Position numbers and translations under genes: made by a program
Origin: Lichenostomus cassidix
Lineage: Eukaryota; Chordata; Aves; Passeriformes; Meliphagidae
Assembly: GCA_008360975.2 (NCBI GenBank)
Contig: CM039211.1
Span: 24,484,558 to 24,548,557 of the forward strand
Direction: 5' to 3'
Length of the DNA stretch: 64,000 bases
Notes under the pieces: generated by a model
What the model was told of the DNA's origin: nothing
Databases searched by the model: none
The model's input: the letters and a program-made list of their open reading frames with translations, nothing else
In this document: positions 37,190 through 47,924 of the stretch, one piece after another
Layout of the letters: the number at the start of each line of letters is the position of its first letter
Position numbering within the stretch: position 1 is the stretch's first letter

Positions 37190-37611
37190 GAATCATAGAA
37201 TTATTTAGGTTGGAAAAGAATAGCCATTAACCATTAACCATTAACCTAACCATTACTAAACCGTGTCCATTAACTCCATATTTATATGTGGTTTTCAACA
37301 TCTCCAGGGGTGGTGACCCAACCACTCCCACATGCATTCTGTGACAATACCTGACCACTCTTTCAGTGAAGAATTTTTTTCTAATATCCAATCCGATCCA
37401 GAGACCTTTAAGCCTCATCCTATGGCTTGCTACTTGAGGAAAGAGTACAACCTCTGTCTGACTACAGCCTCCTTTCATGTTTTGTAGAGAGTGATAATGT
37501 CCCCTGTGAGCCTCCTCCCCTGACTAAAGAGTCCCTGCTCTCTTAGTTGTTTCTCGTATGATTTGTGCTCCAAACTCTTCACCAGCTGTATTGTCCTTCT
37601 GTGGACATGCT
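37190..37611 (-). mobile_element. old CR1 LINE, 3' fragment
   Basis: On the plus strand this starts at the CR1 3' terminus (GAATCATAGAATTATTTAGG, TTGGAAAAGA). It passes the blocks CCATTAACCTAACC, CTCCAGGGGTGGTGACCCAA, CTTTCAGTGAAGAA and CCTAATATCCAATC-like, and ends with CTTCACCAGCTGTATTGTCC and GTGGACATGCT. This follows an ancient CR1 type distinct from the 30.7 kb copy. It is 5'-truncated, highly diverged and non-coding. A CCATTAA triplication lies within it at 37224-37244. Confidence 0.92.
37224..37244. repeat. three tandem CCATTAA units within CR1
   Basis: CCATTAA is repeated three times and then followed by CCTAACC. Related CR1 tails carry this motif once, so two units look like later slippage. 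Confidence 0.85.
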
Positions 37612-38371
37612 TACTGGAAATGTACAACAGGGTCATATATTAAGCCAAAAATAAGTGACAGGCAAATTTTTGAAAGCTCTGTATGTCACCTTCTAGACCG
37701 AAGGGGAAACTGGAAGAGTTACAAGTTACATAGTGTAAAAAACTGTGGAATGACCAACACTGTAGAGTCACGGGATTTTAATAGTGATTTAGCTTTTGAG
37801 TTTGAGTGCTTTTAAACAGTGGGACATGATTTTTGCATTACGTGTCAATAAAGTACATGCTTTCCCCACTCCTGAAAATATGGGATGAGGATGTGCTTGA
37901 ATGTCTCTAGGAAGGGGAGAGTAAAACAATGGGTAGCAATATTGTGGGATGGAGTACACTAAAAGAAAAATGATGGTTCGTTGAGTAACCAACAATGTGA
38001 ATAAATAATGTTCCACGCAGAGAAATTTGTAAGGGTCAATGACTTTTTTCTTCATTTGTAACAAAATGGGTAATTATGATCAGATTTTTTTACTATTATT
38101 TGACGCTAACAATCTGGAGTGGGAACCTGAGCCAGGAAAGAGGGAAAATAGCAGAAAGAATATTAAGTTAGGGAGTTATTTGAGCCCAGATATGCTGACC
38201 ATATAACACTAACAGAGGAAGCTAAATTAGTTCCTTAAGTATTAATGATTATCTTCAAGAATTCAAAAAAGTAAAGAATATAAGAGAGTGAAAACACACA
38301 CTAAAGGGTACAGGCTAGCTTAAACTCGTTAAATAAACAGCTGCTGGAATAAATATATGCATACATCAGAT
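37612..38371. other. unique stretch between two CR1 copies
   Basis: AT-rich sequence with no gene. Open frames of 85-91 codons on both strands are unrecognised. Confidence 0.6.
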
Positions 38372-39412
38372 GGGAAGACTGGACTGGATAAGTGGACAGT
38401 GAGGTAGACTGAGAACTGGCTGAACAGTAGATCCCAGAGGATTGTAATCAGTGGCTCAGGGTCACGTTGGAGGCCTGTTCTTAGTGGTGTCTCCCAAGGT
38501 TCAATAGTTGGCCCAGTCTTGTTTACCTTACTCCTCAATGACTTGGATGAAGGGGCAGAGGCCTCCTCAGCAATGTCACTGACAACACAAAGCTGAGAGG
38601 AGTGGCCAATACCCCAGAGGGCTGAGCAGCCCTTCAGAAGGACCACGACAGGCTGGAGAGATGGGCAGAGAGGAACCTCCTGAAATTCAGCAGAGGCAAA
38701 TGCAGGTCCTGCAGCTGGGAAGGAACAACCCCAGGCACCAGCACAGGCTGGGGATGACCTGCTGGAAAGCAGCTCTGTGGAGAGATGGACCTGGGAGTCC
38801 TGGTGGACAACAAGCTCTCCATGAGCCAGCAGTGCCCTGGTGACCAAGAAGGCCAGTGACATTCTGGAGTGCTGCTGCCCTTCTAGTCAGCCCTGGTGAG
38901 GCCTCACCTGGAATGCTGTGTCCAGTTCTGGGCTCCTCAGTACAAGACAGACATGGAGCTCCTGGTGCAGGTCCAGTGGAGAGTGACAAAGAGAATTAAG
39001 GGTCTGGAGCATCTCTCATATGAGGAAAGGCTGAAGGAGCTGTGGCTTTTTAGCCTTGTGAAGAGACACCTGAGAGAGGATCCTGTCAATGTCTATGAGT
39101 ATCTGAAGGGAGGGTGTCAAGAGGATGGACCAGGCTCCTCCCAGTGGTGCCAAGGAATAAGACAAGAGGCAATGGACAGAAATTGATGCATAGGAAGTTC
39201 CACATCAATATGAAGAAGAATTTTATGTACAGGTACCCACACACTGGAACAGCTTGCTCAGAGAGGGTGTGTAGTTTCTCTCACAGAAGATATTCCAGAA
39301 CCAGCTGGACTCAATCCTATGCCATGTGCTTTAGGATGACCCTGTTTGAGCGAGAAGCTTGGACCAGATGACCCACTGTGGTTCCATCCAACCTGACCCA
39401 TTCTGTGATTTT
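38372..39412 (+). mobile_element. CR1 LINE (J-type-like), RT C-terminal part and 3' UTR
   Basis: Plus-strand CR1 beginning inside the reverse transcriptase (GGACAGTGAGGTAGACTGAG; GGTGTCTCCCAAGGTTCAAT corresponds to the GVPQGS box) and running to the 3' end (GACCAGATGACCCACTGTGG, CCAACCTGACCCATTCTGTG). It lacks the 5' two thirds. One base is missing just upstream of the catalytic box at about 38557-38565. The box itself reads V-T-D-N at 38570-38581 instead of F-A-D-D, so the enzyme is doubly dead. About 36 bp present in the 48-kb copy are missing after 38868. The large minus-strand frame at 38329-38862 is a shadow. The block 38707-38868 is identical to part of the inverted copy near 48.5 kb. 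Confidence 0.94.
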
Positions 39413-39795
39413 TGAGAGCATGGTAACTGGGCAAATTAATCTGAGAGCAATAGCCAATGAATTACAATTTATACTATCATGATCTACCAGTCAACACTTT
39501 CATGAATCAGATGGAGACATGAATCAAAAATGGACAGACAAGAAGACACATCAAAAAAGCTTGCATTACCTTAAATGGATGTCAAACTGAAATTTAGCTA
39601 GTAATCAGTTACTGTTGCATGGAAGTATATAGTGTAATGGTGTTGAACCTCAGATAAATGAAAAGTTTGAACATTTCTCTAGGAAATATTTTCAAAATGT
39701 CACTAATCTTAGACTCCAAAGACTCACAATTTCTTATGATGATCAGACGTTTAAGCTTTTTGGACAAACGAATGACTAAAATTATTAGACTACAC

Positions 39796-39845
39796 TAGAT
39801 TAGATTGGATTAGATTAGATTAGATTAGATTAGATTAGATTGGAT
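39796..39845. repeat. (TAGAT)n pentanucleotide microsatellite
   Basis: About ten TAGAT units, with TGGAT variants near both ends (third and last units). This leaves a run of seven perfect units in the middle. Confidence 0.95.
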
Positions 39846-40295
39846 AGTCCAGAAATAAATAGTTAAATCCCAAATTCCCACATGCTCATAATATATTAGT
39901 TTCTTACTGTGCTGGTTCTAGCTGCAGGGCTACAAGTTTGTTCCAACATCCTGGACCACAGAAAATCTACTTTTATATACTCTCTGAGACCTGGTCGTCC
40001 TTTCCTATTCTTCTCAAAAGTCATGTCAGGACCTAAAGAGGCCAAACCAGCTTTGTGTAAACACATTAGTTCCTCACATTGTTCCCCATTATGAAAAACA
40101 CAGGGTCCCCCTCTGATGGACTCATCAGACTCACTGTCTGGTTCTCCTTGGAAAGCCAGACCATTTGGAAACACGTCCATGTGAAAGATGGACAAAGGTT
40201 TGTGGGAATTGTTTGTGGGAGCTAGAAGGGACTGAGAGACAGCTGAAAGCACAGAGAGGAAGAAAAGGTTAGGCTTCCCTGTGTGACTTGAACTG

Positions 40296-40835
40296 TCAGC
40301 ATCCCAGGCTTCTCTGAACAGTGTTTTTGATGTGCACTCTGACCTGAGCTGACTGACCTTGTGTTGAAGGCATCAGCTTTGTGCCACTCATGTGGAACTG
40401 TGTATGCTCTTTCATCTGCAGCTCATGGGGTGGCTCATGGGAAATGAGTGAGGGCAGGGCAAAGGGAGATATGTGAACCAGGAGTGGTGGAAACTGTACA
40501 GCTTGGGAGGTGTCCTGAAAACAAATAATATACCTTCCCTCTTGGCTTTTCCCTGTGCCTGTGTGAATGACTGTGGGACAGAAGTAATGGTCATTCAAAA
40601 ATGAGACAGCAAGCCAGACTGAGCTGGCTGGGAGGTAAGGGGAACAGAGTATGCATGCAGGACCTACAAAGGTGTGGAACAGCAGCAGATGTCTACCTCC
40701 ATGTGACCCCAACAGCAAGGAATACTGTGCTTCTCCCTCAAACTGCAGGAAAGTAGTTGCTAGGTAAATTTGTGTTGCATGACAACCCTCAGTCCAAAAT
40801 TCATCCAGCTTCCTTAAAGTGGGGATCACAAGCAT
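40296..40835 (-). CDS. unrecognised 179-codon open frame (doubtful)
   Basis: An uninterrupted minus-strand frame in a GC-richer patch. The product has hydrophobic patches (residues about 47-80, including LLLFHTFVGPACILCSPYL) but no clear membrane topology or catalytic motif. No promoter, splice or poly(A) evidence is visible. Shorter frames overlap it in another phase on the same strand. It could be a fragment of an unrecognised retroelement or chance, since frames of this size are near the random limit for a 64-kb window. Confidence 0.12.
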   Translation of the reverse strand: MLVIPTLRKLDEFWTEGCHATQIYLATTFLQFEGEAQYSLLLGSHGGRHLLLFHTFVGPACILCSPYLPASSVWLAVSFLNDHYFCPTVIHTGTGKSQEGRYIICFQDTSQAVQFPPLLVHISPFALPSLISHEPPHELQMKEHTQFHMSGTKLMPSTQGQSAQVRVHIKNTVQRSLGC

Positions 40836-43800
40836 GCTGGATCAATTCTGAAATACGTCAGAGCTGATCCAGTCCATCAGGACAAACACAGTTTACACCC
40901 AAGGAGGGAGGCATGTCCCCTTAACCCTGGCCCAGGGGAGTCAGGGGTCCTGGCCATTGTGATGCTCCTGGTGACGCTCCTGCTCTTGACATCCCTTGGG
41001 GCATCTGAAGAGGTGTCCAATACATCCTTGCACAGGTGTGCAGGTTGCTACAGTGGGACACATGCTGGCAGACACCAACGTTAGCAGAGACAGATCTGGT
41101 CTCCCTCTGGGACATCCACACTGCATGGAGGGCGGTGAGTGGGTCAAGAAAAGCCCAGGCAACCTTCTGGTCTGAGCTGCTTCCCCATGTCATTCACTGT
41201 GAAGCCATTGACGGTGGTAAGGAAAACCTGCCTTGAGGATGCTTAGGTAGGGATGGTCTTACAGGACACTATAGATACTGTGCTGTGAGTACTTATACTT
41301 CATAAATAGAGACCTTAAGCAACAGAGCGAGATGGAAACTCTTACTCCTACTTCAGTATTTATGCAGTCACAATTTACAGTTTGTCTCTTTACATGCACT
41401 CACACAAGTTCATAGTATTAAATTATCCATAAGTGTAACAAATACTTTAAAAAAAAGAGAGGAAAACATGTTAATTATCAGATTTTTTTCTCTTACAACC
41501 TTCCAGGAGTGCTCTCAGTACCGATATCACACCTTTTCTTCCTGAATTGTCACTTCATCAACTTTTCTCTTCTTTTTTGCCAGATTTAATCACATCTCCT
41601 ATGTGAGTACAGCTAAAATCCAAATATTTCTAGTGTCTTGTGCTTTTTCCAACTTCAGCAAGTGAAATAAGAAACCAGCTTAAGGAAGAGATTTACTTTT
41701 GCGTCAGTGTTGATTTTGGCTTTTTTTCTACTTGCGTCTTAATATAGTGATAAATGAAAAATAATCAAAGGTAGCAGCCAAACCTTTGACTATTACCTAA
41801 ATGTTTTTGCTCAGACAGGACCCTCACAGTCAAATTGCCGCACAATATTACTTTCACCACTCCATACAAAAGGCAAGATTTGCCAAAGTACAGAAAATAA
41901 CCCAATGAAAACTTTTGAGATTGTTGGTATGCTGTAAATTAAAAATTTTACTGAATGTTAGCAGGTCTTAGACTGTTGGTTCCTTGAAACCAGTACCATG
42001 TATTTCTGTTTTGTGGATGAATGAATTTTAGGGAGTTATGAGAAGCTATTTAAATGAAAACACATTATATTGGGTGAAATTGTGGAGACACCTTATGCTT
42101 TGATCTTGACAAATATAATCTAATTATCTTCAGAGGTATTTTATATTAAGCACTTTCAGATTTGGCTCAATAACAATACCAATAGAAATATTAAGATGAG
42201 ATAAATAACATTCTTACTTTTGCCTACCCCTAGTCCTATCAGTGATCAGATTAATTGTGTCTATCTGCTTTCTGTTTCAAGAGACTGGTGTCCTGGCTCA
42301 TAATATAGAAAAATTTTAATTCTATTCACTTCATTAAATAATACTGCTCAAAAAAAAGATAGCTAAAGTCAGCACAGTATAAAATGAGAACTCATTTTAA
42401 TTAAGGAGCAATCCTCAATAAGCAAGAAAGCTACTAGCTTGTCACATTTGAGTTATCCAATCATGTCCCAAAGAGAAAGCCTGAAGCCTCTAACTTACTG
42501 TGGTAGTTAAATTTCCAGTTGTTTCTTTATATTTTATTAGTGCTTTCTGCACATAATGTCTATGGTCCAAATTTTGACACTTCCCTTTTCATAAATATAG
42601 TCCGGGAAATGAGGAAAGCTGAGAAGAAAGTTCATCTGTACAATCTTCAGTCCTAGGTGCACGGTCTCCTGACAAGTTTTGTTCACAAACTTTCCTGTTT
42701 GTCTTGGTTGTCACAAGTGGAGCTAGGTGGAGCACTTCAGCAAAGTTTTTTGCAGAGGTTCATTGATTTTGATCACTTTTTAAAGAGGAATTGTCATCTT
42801 CCAGGGCCCAGGGGCTTGCTTTCCAGTCTTCTCCAGTTAAGGAATAAAATCCCTTTCAACATGGAAGAAGCATGGCTACCTCCCAGGACAGCGTTTGAAA
42901 TACTTCCCCAATGTGGATGAGGTGAAAGAAGGAGAGTGTACATGTGAGAATTTATTTTGCTACAAATTAGAATATAAGTTGTTGGATGTATGGACTATTT
43001 TTTACCTAATATTACAATGACTGTTGAAGGTTAGGACCGAGATTTAGAAAGTGTTCCTAGGCCATCAGTATGAAGACAAATGAGAAGGAATTACACAGCA
43101 GCCATGATTGAATTAAAAGGTCTCTTGCACTCCTTCTGCCTTTAAACACAGCTCCCAGCTCCCAGATTCCCCTCATTTTCAGGACTCTCTTGTTCAAGTA
43201 AGAAGTGAATTCTGGCAGCCTGTCTTGAGAATCTTGCTGTAGACTGGCTGTTAGTTTCACTGTCTTCTGAGAAGGACAAATAGGAATGCCAGCTAAACCT
43301 TGGTGAGAACAGCAGAAGAAGTGAATCACTGTCACAGGGGTCTAGCACTTCTCTTAGGGAGACAGAACATCTGACAGATAAAAGGCCAGTCAAAATCTTG
43401 TTCATTTGGAATCTACCATCCAGTAAAGCCAAAACTGAGTGGTTCACACCATATTTTTTGCCCCCATTCATTGCAACAAAATATGGAATGTGAAATGGTT
43501 CTTACCACAATCCACAACTGGTGAGAGGACCAAAGTGCACTCCTATTTTCTCTCATCTTTTTAAGGGAACACACAGTAGATACTCCCTTCCCCTGCTCAT
43601 AACCAAGAGGTCCTCCTGGACCCCTTTTACCACATCATCCTTCTCACAACATCCTCTTACTATCTGGTATCTTCCCCTTCTGTAGGACCATAAAAAACCA
43701 CTTGCTGAATCATATGCTGTCGCTACAAAGGATGTCTTTTCTCAGTCTGGAGAAGGAACAGCAGCCTATTCATCTGAACAACTTGAAATGTTCTTTGAAA

Positions 43801-45283
43801 CAAATGTGCCAGTTCTCTTACCTTCTTTAAGATTTCTTATCATAATTAAAAGTGATGCTCCCCCACATATACTAGGTAAACAAATCCTGATTTTGCAGAT
43901 GCTTTTGGTGAAAGTGAAATTGATGCTAACACAGAGTATGGGCTGGATAAGGCAGAATGGAAAGACAGTTTTCTTCTCTAACAATTGTTTGAAAATAATC
44001 CTAATGAAAAATAAATTCTTTAAAGACAGGCTGCAAACACTGTAACCATGTGGAAGTAGTATAACTATATAACATAATTGTCTCCCTTCGTGAAAGGGAA
44101 ATCAAATCTTGACATTGATTGACATGCACATAAGACATTTTTACAGGAATTTTAAATAGTGACTCAAAATTTTCACCTCACCATCTCCATTCATATACTA
44201 ATTTTCATTTTCTGGTGTAATTTTTCATGTCATTATCACTCTATGTGTTTTGTCTTTATACACTGCATTCACTTCATTTCTTCCTTTCATTTTGTTTCCT
44301 TTGATAGCCTAACAGCTGGGTTTAAGTAAGTGTCGCTTTTATTTACTGTCACTACAGGCAAGGAAATTAGCACCTTGATGGGAGGCGTACTACATGGAGC
44401 ATATAGGCATTACAGAGCTCTTAAACACATTTCACTTCATTGTGATTAAAAAAATTTAAACCAAACTTCAGCCAGTTCCTTTTCTCCCTACACTGCCTTT
44501 GCAGTATGACAGCCATAGAAACACCTGCATTATGAAAAGTAGCTCAAGTCTCACCCTTGATACTGTTGTCAGAGGACAGAAGTAATAATGGACTTTCTCT
44601 TCCGTATATTATTTGAGATCAGAGTAATAATGCACTAGTCAACCTAATGTCTTTTTATTTAAATCCCGGCTGCAGGGAGAATGGTTACCTCTGAACTATC
44701 CCAGGGTTAACTGCAGCTAGAGTTTAAGGACTGGATCATGAGCAATGTCAGGGGCTGAAGGGGCTAGAAAAAAGGCTCTATGCTCCCACCTTCAGGTAAT
44801 AGTAATCTGTGAGAGACTGAAATATTAACAGTTAATGACTCAAACAATAGGCCATGTGCAAAAGCAGTGGGTGCTGTGCTGAGGCCAGGTTTGCAGAACC
44901 CAGCAAGAGGGGAGGAGGAGGTGCGTGATTTTGGGTGTGTGTTGGTGAAGCCTCTGATCTGCATAAGAACAGTTCAGGTGCAGAGGGAATGCACAGTCAC
45001 CCATGGAGGATGGCTGTGATAAATTGACTTTTGTTAGCAACAAGCTGGGTTTTGAGCTGGGTAAGACAAGAGGCTGATAAGAAGCAGATCCCACTGGCTG
45101 GAGTAATGCTTTTTATCATGCCAGTGTCCTCCATGTAGAACTGGATCAGGTGTGAAAACTCTCCTCTGGGGAGGTATCAGGACAGTCACATGTACATGTG
45201 AAGGTATCTGGCCCTTCTGATGGGGCATAACTGGCTCAACTATGCTGATGGGACAGGCAGCTATCATGTCATCGAAGGTGTCA

Positions 45284-45473
45284 TAGACTACCAAAGACCC
45301 CCAAAATGCCCTTGTAGGCTCATTTCTGGGGCCTTCCACCAGAGGACTTCGCATGCTCCACATTGTTACATCAGATGGTATAAAACTCCCACACACGCAG
45401 AGGAGGTGCCTGGGTGTTCCTACATAAACCTGAATATATATTAACCCATTGAACTCTATGTTTTGTGGGCTCG
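45284..45473 (+). mobile_element. LTR-like promoter segment next to a pyrimidine tract (tentative)
   Basis: The segment starts TGTCATAGACTACCAAAGAC, has a TATAAAA box at 45379-45385, and runs through CCTGGGTGTTCCTACATAAACC into TTTTGTGGGCTCGC, directly before the long pyrimidine repeat. The order resembles U3-R-U5 of a bird endogenous retrovirus. There is no AATAAA signal, target-site duplication or defined right edge, which the microsatellite may have replaced. Confidence 0.33.
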
Positions 45474-45478
45474 CTTTT

Positions 45479-45570
<92 letters not shown>

Positions 45571-45744
45571 TCCTTCCTTCCTTCCTTCCTTCCTTCCTTC
45601 CTTCCTTCCTTCCTTCCTTCCTTCCTTCCTTCCTTCCTTCCTTCCTTCCTTCTTTTTTTCCTTCTTTCCTTCCTTCCTTCTTTCTTTCTTTCTTTCTTTC
45701 TCTTTCTTTCTTTCTTTCTTTTTCTTTCTTTCTTTCTTTCTTTT

Positions 45745-45825
<81 letters not shown>

Positions 45826-46110
45826 CTCTCTTTCTCTCTTTCTCTCTTTCTCTCTTTCTCTCTTTCTCTCTTTCTCTCTTTCTCTCTTTCTCTCTTTCTC
45901 TTTCTTTCTCTCTTTCTTTCTCTCTTTCTTTCTCTCTTTCTCTCTTTCTCTCTTTCTCTCTTTCTCTCTTTCTTTCTCTCTTTCTCTCTTTCTTTCTCTC
46001 TTTCTTTCTCTTTTTTTCTCTCTCTCTCTTTCTTTCTTTCTCTCTTTTTCTCTCTCTATCTCTTTCTCTCTTTCTCTTTCTTTCTCTGTTTCTCTCTTTT
46101 CCTTTTCCTC
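45474..46110 (+). repeat. 637-bp homopyrimidine microsatellite array
   Basis: From 45474 to 46057 every base is C or T (584 bp). Only two purines (A46058, G46088) occur before 46111. The array is built of blocks: (TTTC)n at about 45476-45570, (TTCC)n at 45571-45651, mixed TTTC with T-runs to 45788, (TC)n at about 45789-45820, then an eight-base TTTCTCTC-type higher-order repeat with TTTCTTTC variants to the end. Because stop codons need purines, all three plus-strand frames stay open (229-285 codons of F, L, S and P). These are not genes. Confidence 0.98.
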
Positions 46111-47924
46111 ATATGCTTTTATATTGCTATATTTCTAGAGATAATAACCTAAATGACTGCATACTTCCTTTCCATTGCAAACAGATTTTTCTAAAACAAA
46201 CCCTACATGTTTATGCACACTGTGCAAATGTAAATATGCATAAACACTGGTCATTCAGTGTCATTCCACTGTATTTTGCCCCATGGGATCTATTCACCTT
46301 TACCTTCAGGATCAGGTTGTAACAGTACAGAGAAGAATCTACGAGCTCTTAGAGCAGGATGGGCTTGCTTCAAGGCTCAGGAAGAAGACATCAGCAATAG
46401 TCAGACAACTCCATCATGCTGCTCAGGAAAGGAAAGTACCTCTTCCCAGCCAAAATGTAGTCACTCCTTGCTTCCAGGGGACAAACACACTCCTATCTGT
46501 ACATTTCACCCCCCTATTTGTAGTAAGATGGACTTCTAGGAACTTTTTGGAGGTACTCCACAAAGACACAATGAGGATATTTCTTTCCAGTCAGAATTCC
46601 ATGACTTTTGAAAATCCACAGTCCATTCCTCCAGAAATGGAGAGAAACATATTCAGGTATCACACTACCTAATTTTAGGGGCCTAAGTAGGTGTTTGTGT
46701 TCCAGACTTGTCTCTGTGTTCCCTTATGGCGTCAAAGCAAAACGCTTCCCCAGAAAAATGGTCAAGGGCAGAAATCTGCTCCAGGTGCTCTGAATTTCCT
46801 TAAATAAACCTCTCCCCACAGACCACAGAAAGAGCTTAAGGAAACTGGTCTCCTAATGCAGGCACTAAGGATACACCCTGGAAAATGAATCTGTTTAATA
46901 TACATACACCATGGATGAATAAGGTAGAAAATGGCATGCCTGGTAGCTGACATAAAATAAATAGGTGAATATTAGGGAAATATAACAAATCTTTGTTACT
47001 TAGGGGGGACCTGTATCAAGGTCAAAACAACTCAAATCTAGCACTCCACATGGTCCCTAAAAATTTCTAAAGGTAGCATAAATTGCTGGAGGACTCAGAG
47101 TGAAGGATATTCCATAATCAGGAGCTGGCACTGGTTAGTAAATCTGTTCTTGATTTTACACCTGATATTCCAGGTCCAGGGCTGCTGTTGGCATCCGTTT
47201 TAACAAATGCATGAAATTGTGCTTTGGAGATTTGAGGTGCCTCAAGTGTCAAGAAACATCATGTTTTCTTTTTCACAAATAAAAAAAGAAAAGGTATAAT
47301 TGGTCCTACTGTCCTTGTACTGTACTCTAAACTGTACTATATATGAACAAGTACATCAATGAGTCCTTCTGCAAGAGATTAGTGCAAGCCTTTTGATGAC
47401 AATGTCCCGCTTTTGTACAGTGTTTACTAACTCACCTAAATAGCTCCAGAAGTGTCACAAAAGAAACTTGCTTAAAATTAAGCACATCTTCAACACTGCT
47501 CAACTTAACTGGGGTCTTCTGCTATCTGCTGGTTCATCCAATGACAATTTGACATAATTTTTTGCTCTTTGTTACCCACCTGTGTGGCCTTTTTAGTAAG
47601 TCTTGAGATGAGCTGTTTTGCTTCATGTGGAGAGCTTTATAATCATCAGGAAGGATTTGAGACTGCAGTGAAGAGAATGAGGTATTTAAAAATAGTGTAA
47701 AAAAAGCTGCATGACAAACTAGCATTTACGTATAAACCTAAAGAAGGGACTTGGCTATTTAAACACTGTCATGAGAAAGAATTTAGGAGCTGGCAATTAC
47801 TTGACACTGTAGGATGTTAAAATTGTTAAAAATGTTGAAATACTAGTGGAATATTTCCTCTCCATTTCCTACTTACTGTAGAGTCTGAATCACTATTTCC
47901 ATTTGTCTTTCTCACCTCTTAGTT
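46111..47924. other. gene-free stretch
   Basis: A moderately GC-richer patch at 46260-46560 carries two overlapping frames (93 and 129 codons) with no family resemblance. The remainder is AT-rich unique sequence ending at the 3' terminus of the next CR1. Confidence 0.55.

Larger units (their letters stand above)
39413..45283. other. gene-free region, about 5.9 kb
   Basis: A (TAGAT)n repeat lies at 39796-39845. 39900-41230 is GC-richer than its surroundings and carries several overlapping open frames, the longest at 40296-40835 (minus). I cannot tie them to a host gene or retroelement. The rest, including 42657-42920 and 43057-43471, has short unrecognised frames in AT-rich sequence. No CR1 is seen here. 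Confidence 0.5.

Noticed and set aside
38329..38862. Minus-strand 177-codon frame
   Set aside because: It is the antisense shadow of a plus-strand CR1. The same peptide appears as a shadow of the inverted CR1 at 48490-48756.
39907..40000. TGTGCTGGTTCTAGCTGCAG looks like a bird LTR start
   Set aside because: The sequence after it has no TATA, poly(A) signal or other LTR blocks in order.
45449..46322. Three overlapping plus-strand frames of 229-285 codons rich in F, L, S and P
   Set aside because: They exist only because a pure C/T tract cannot encode stop codons. They are translation of a microsatellite.
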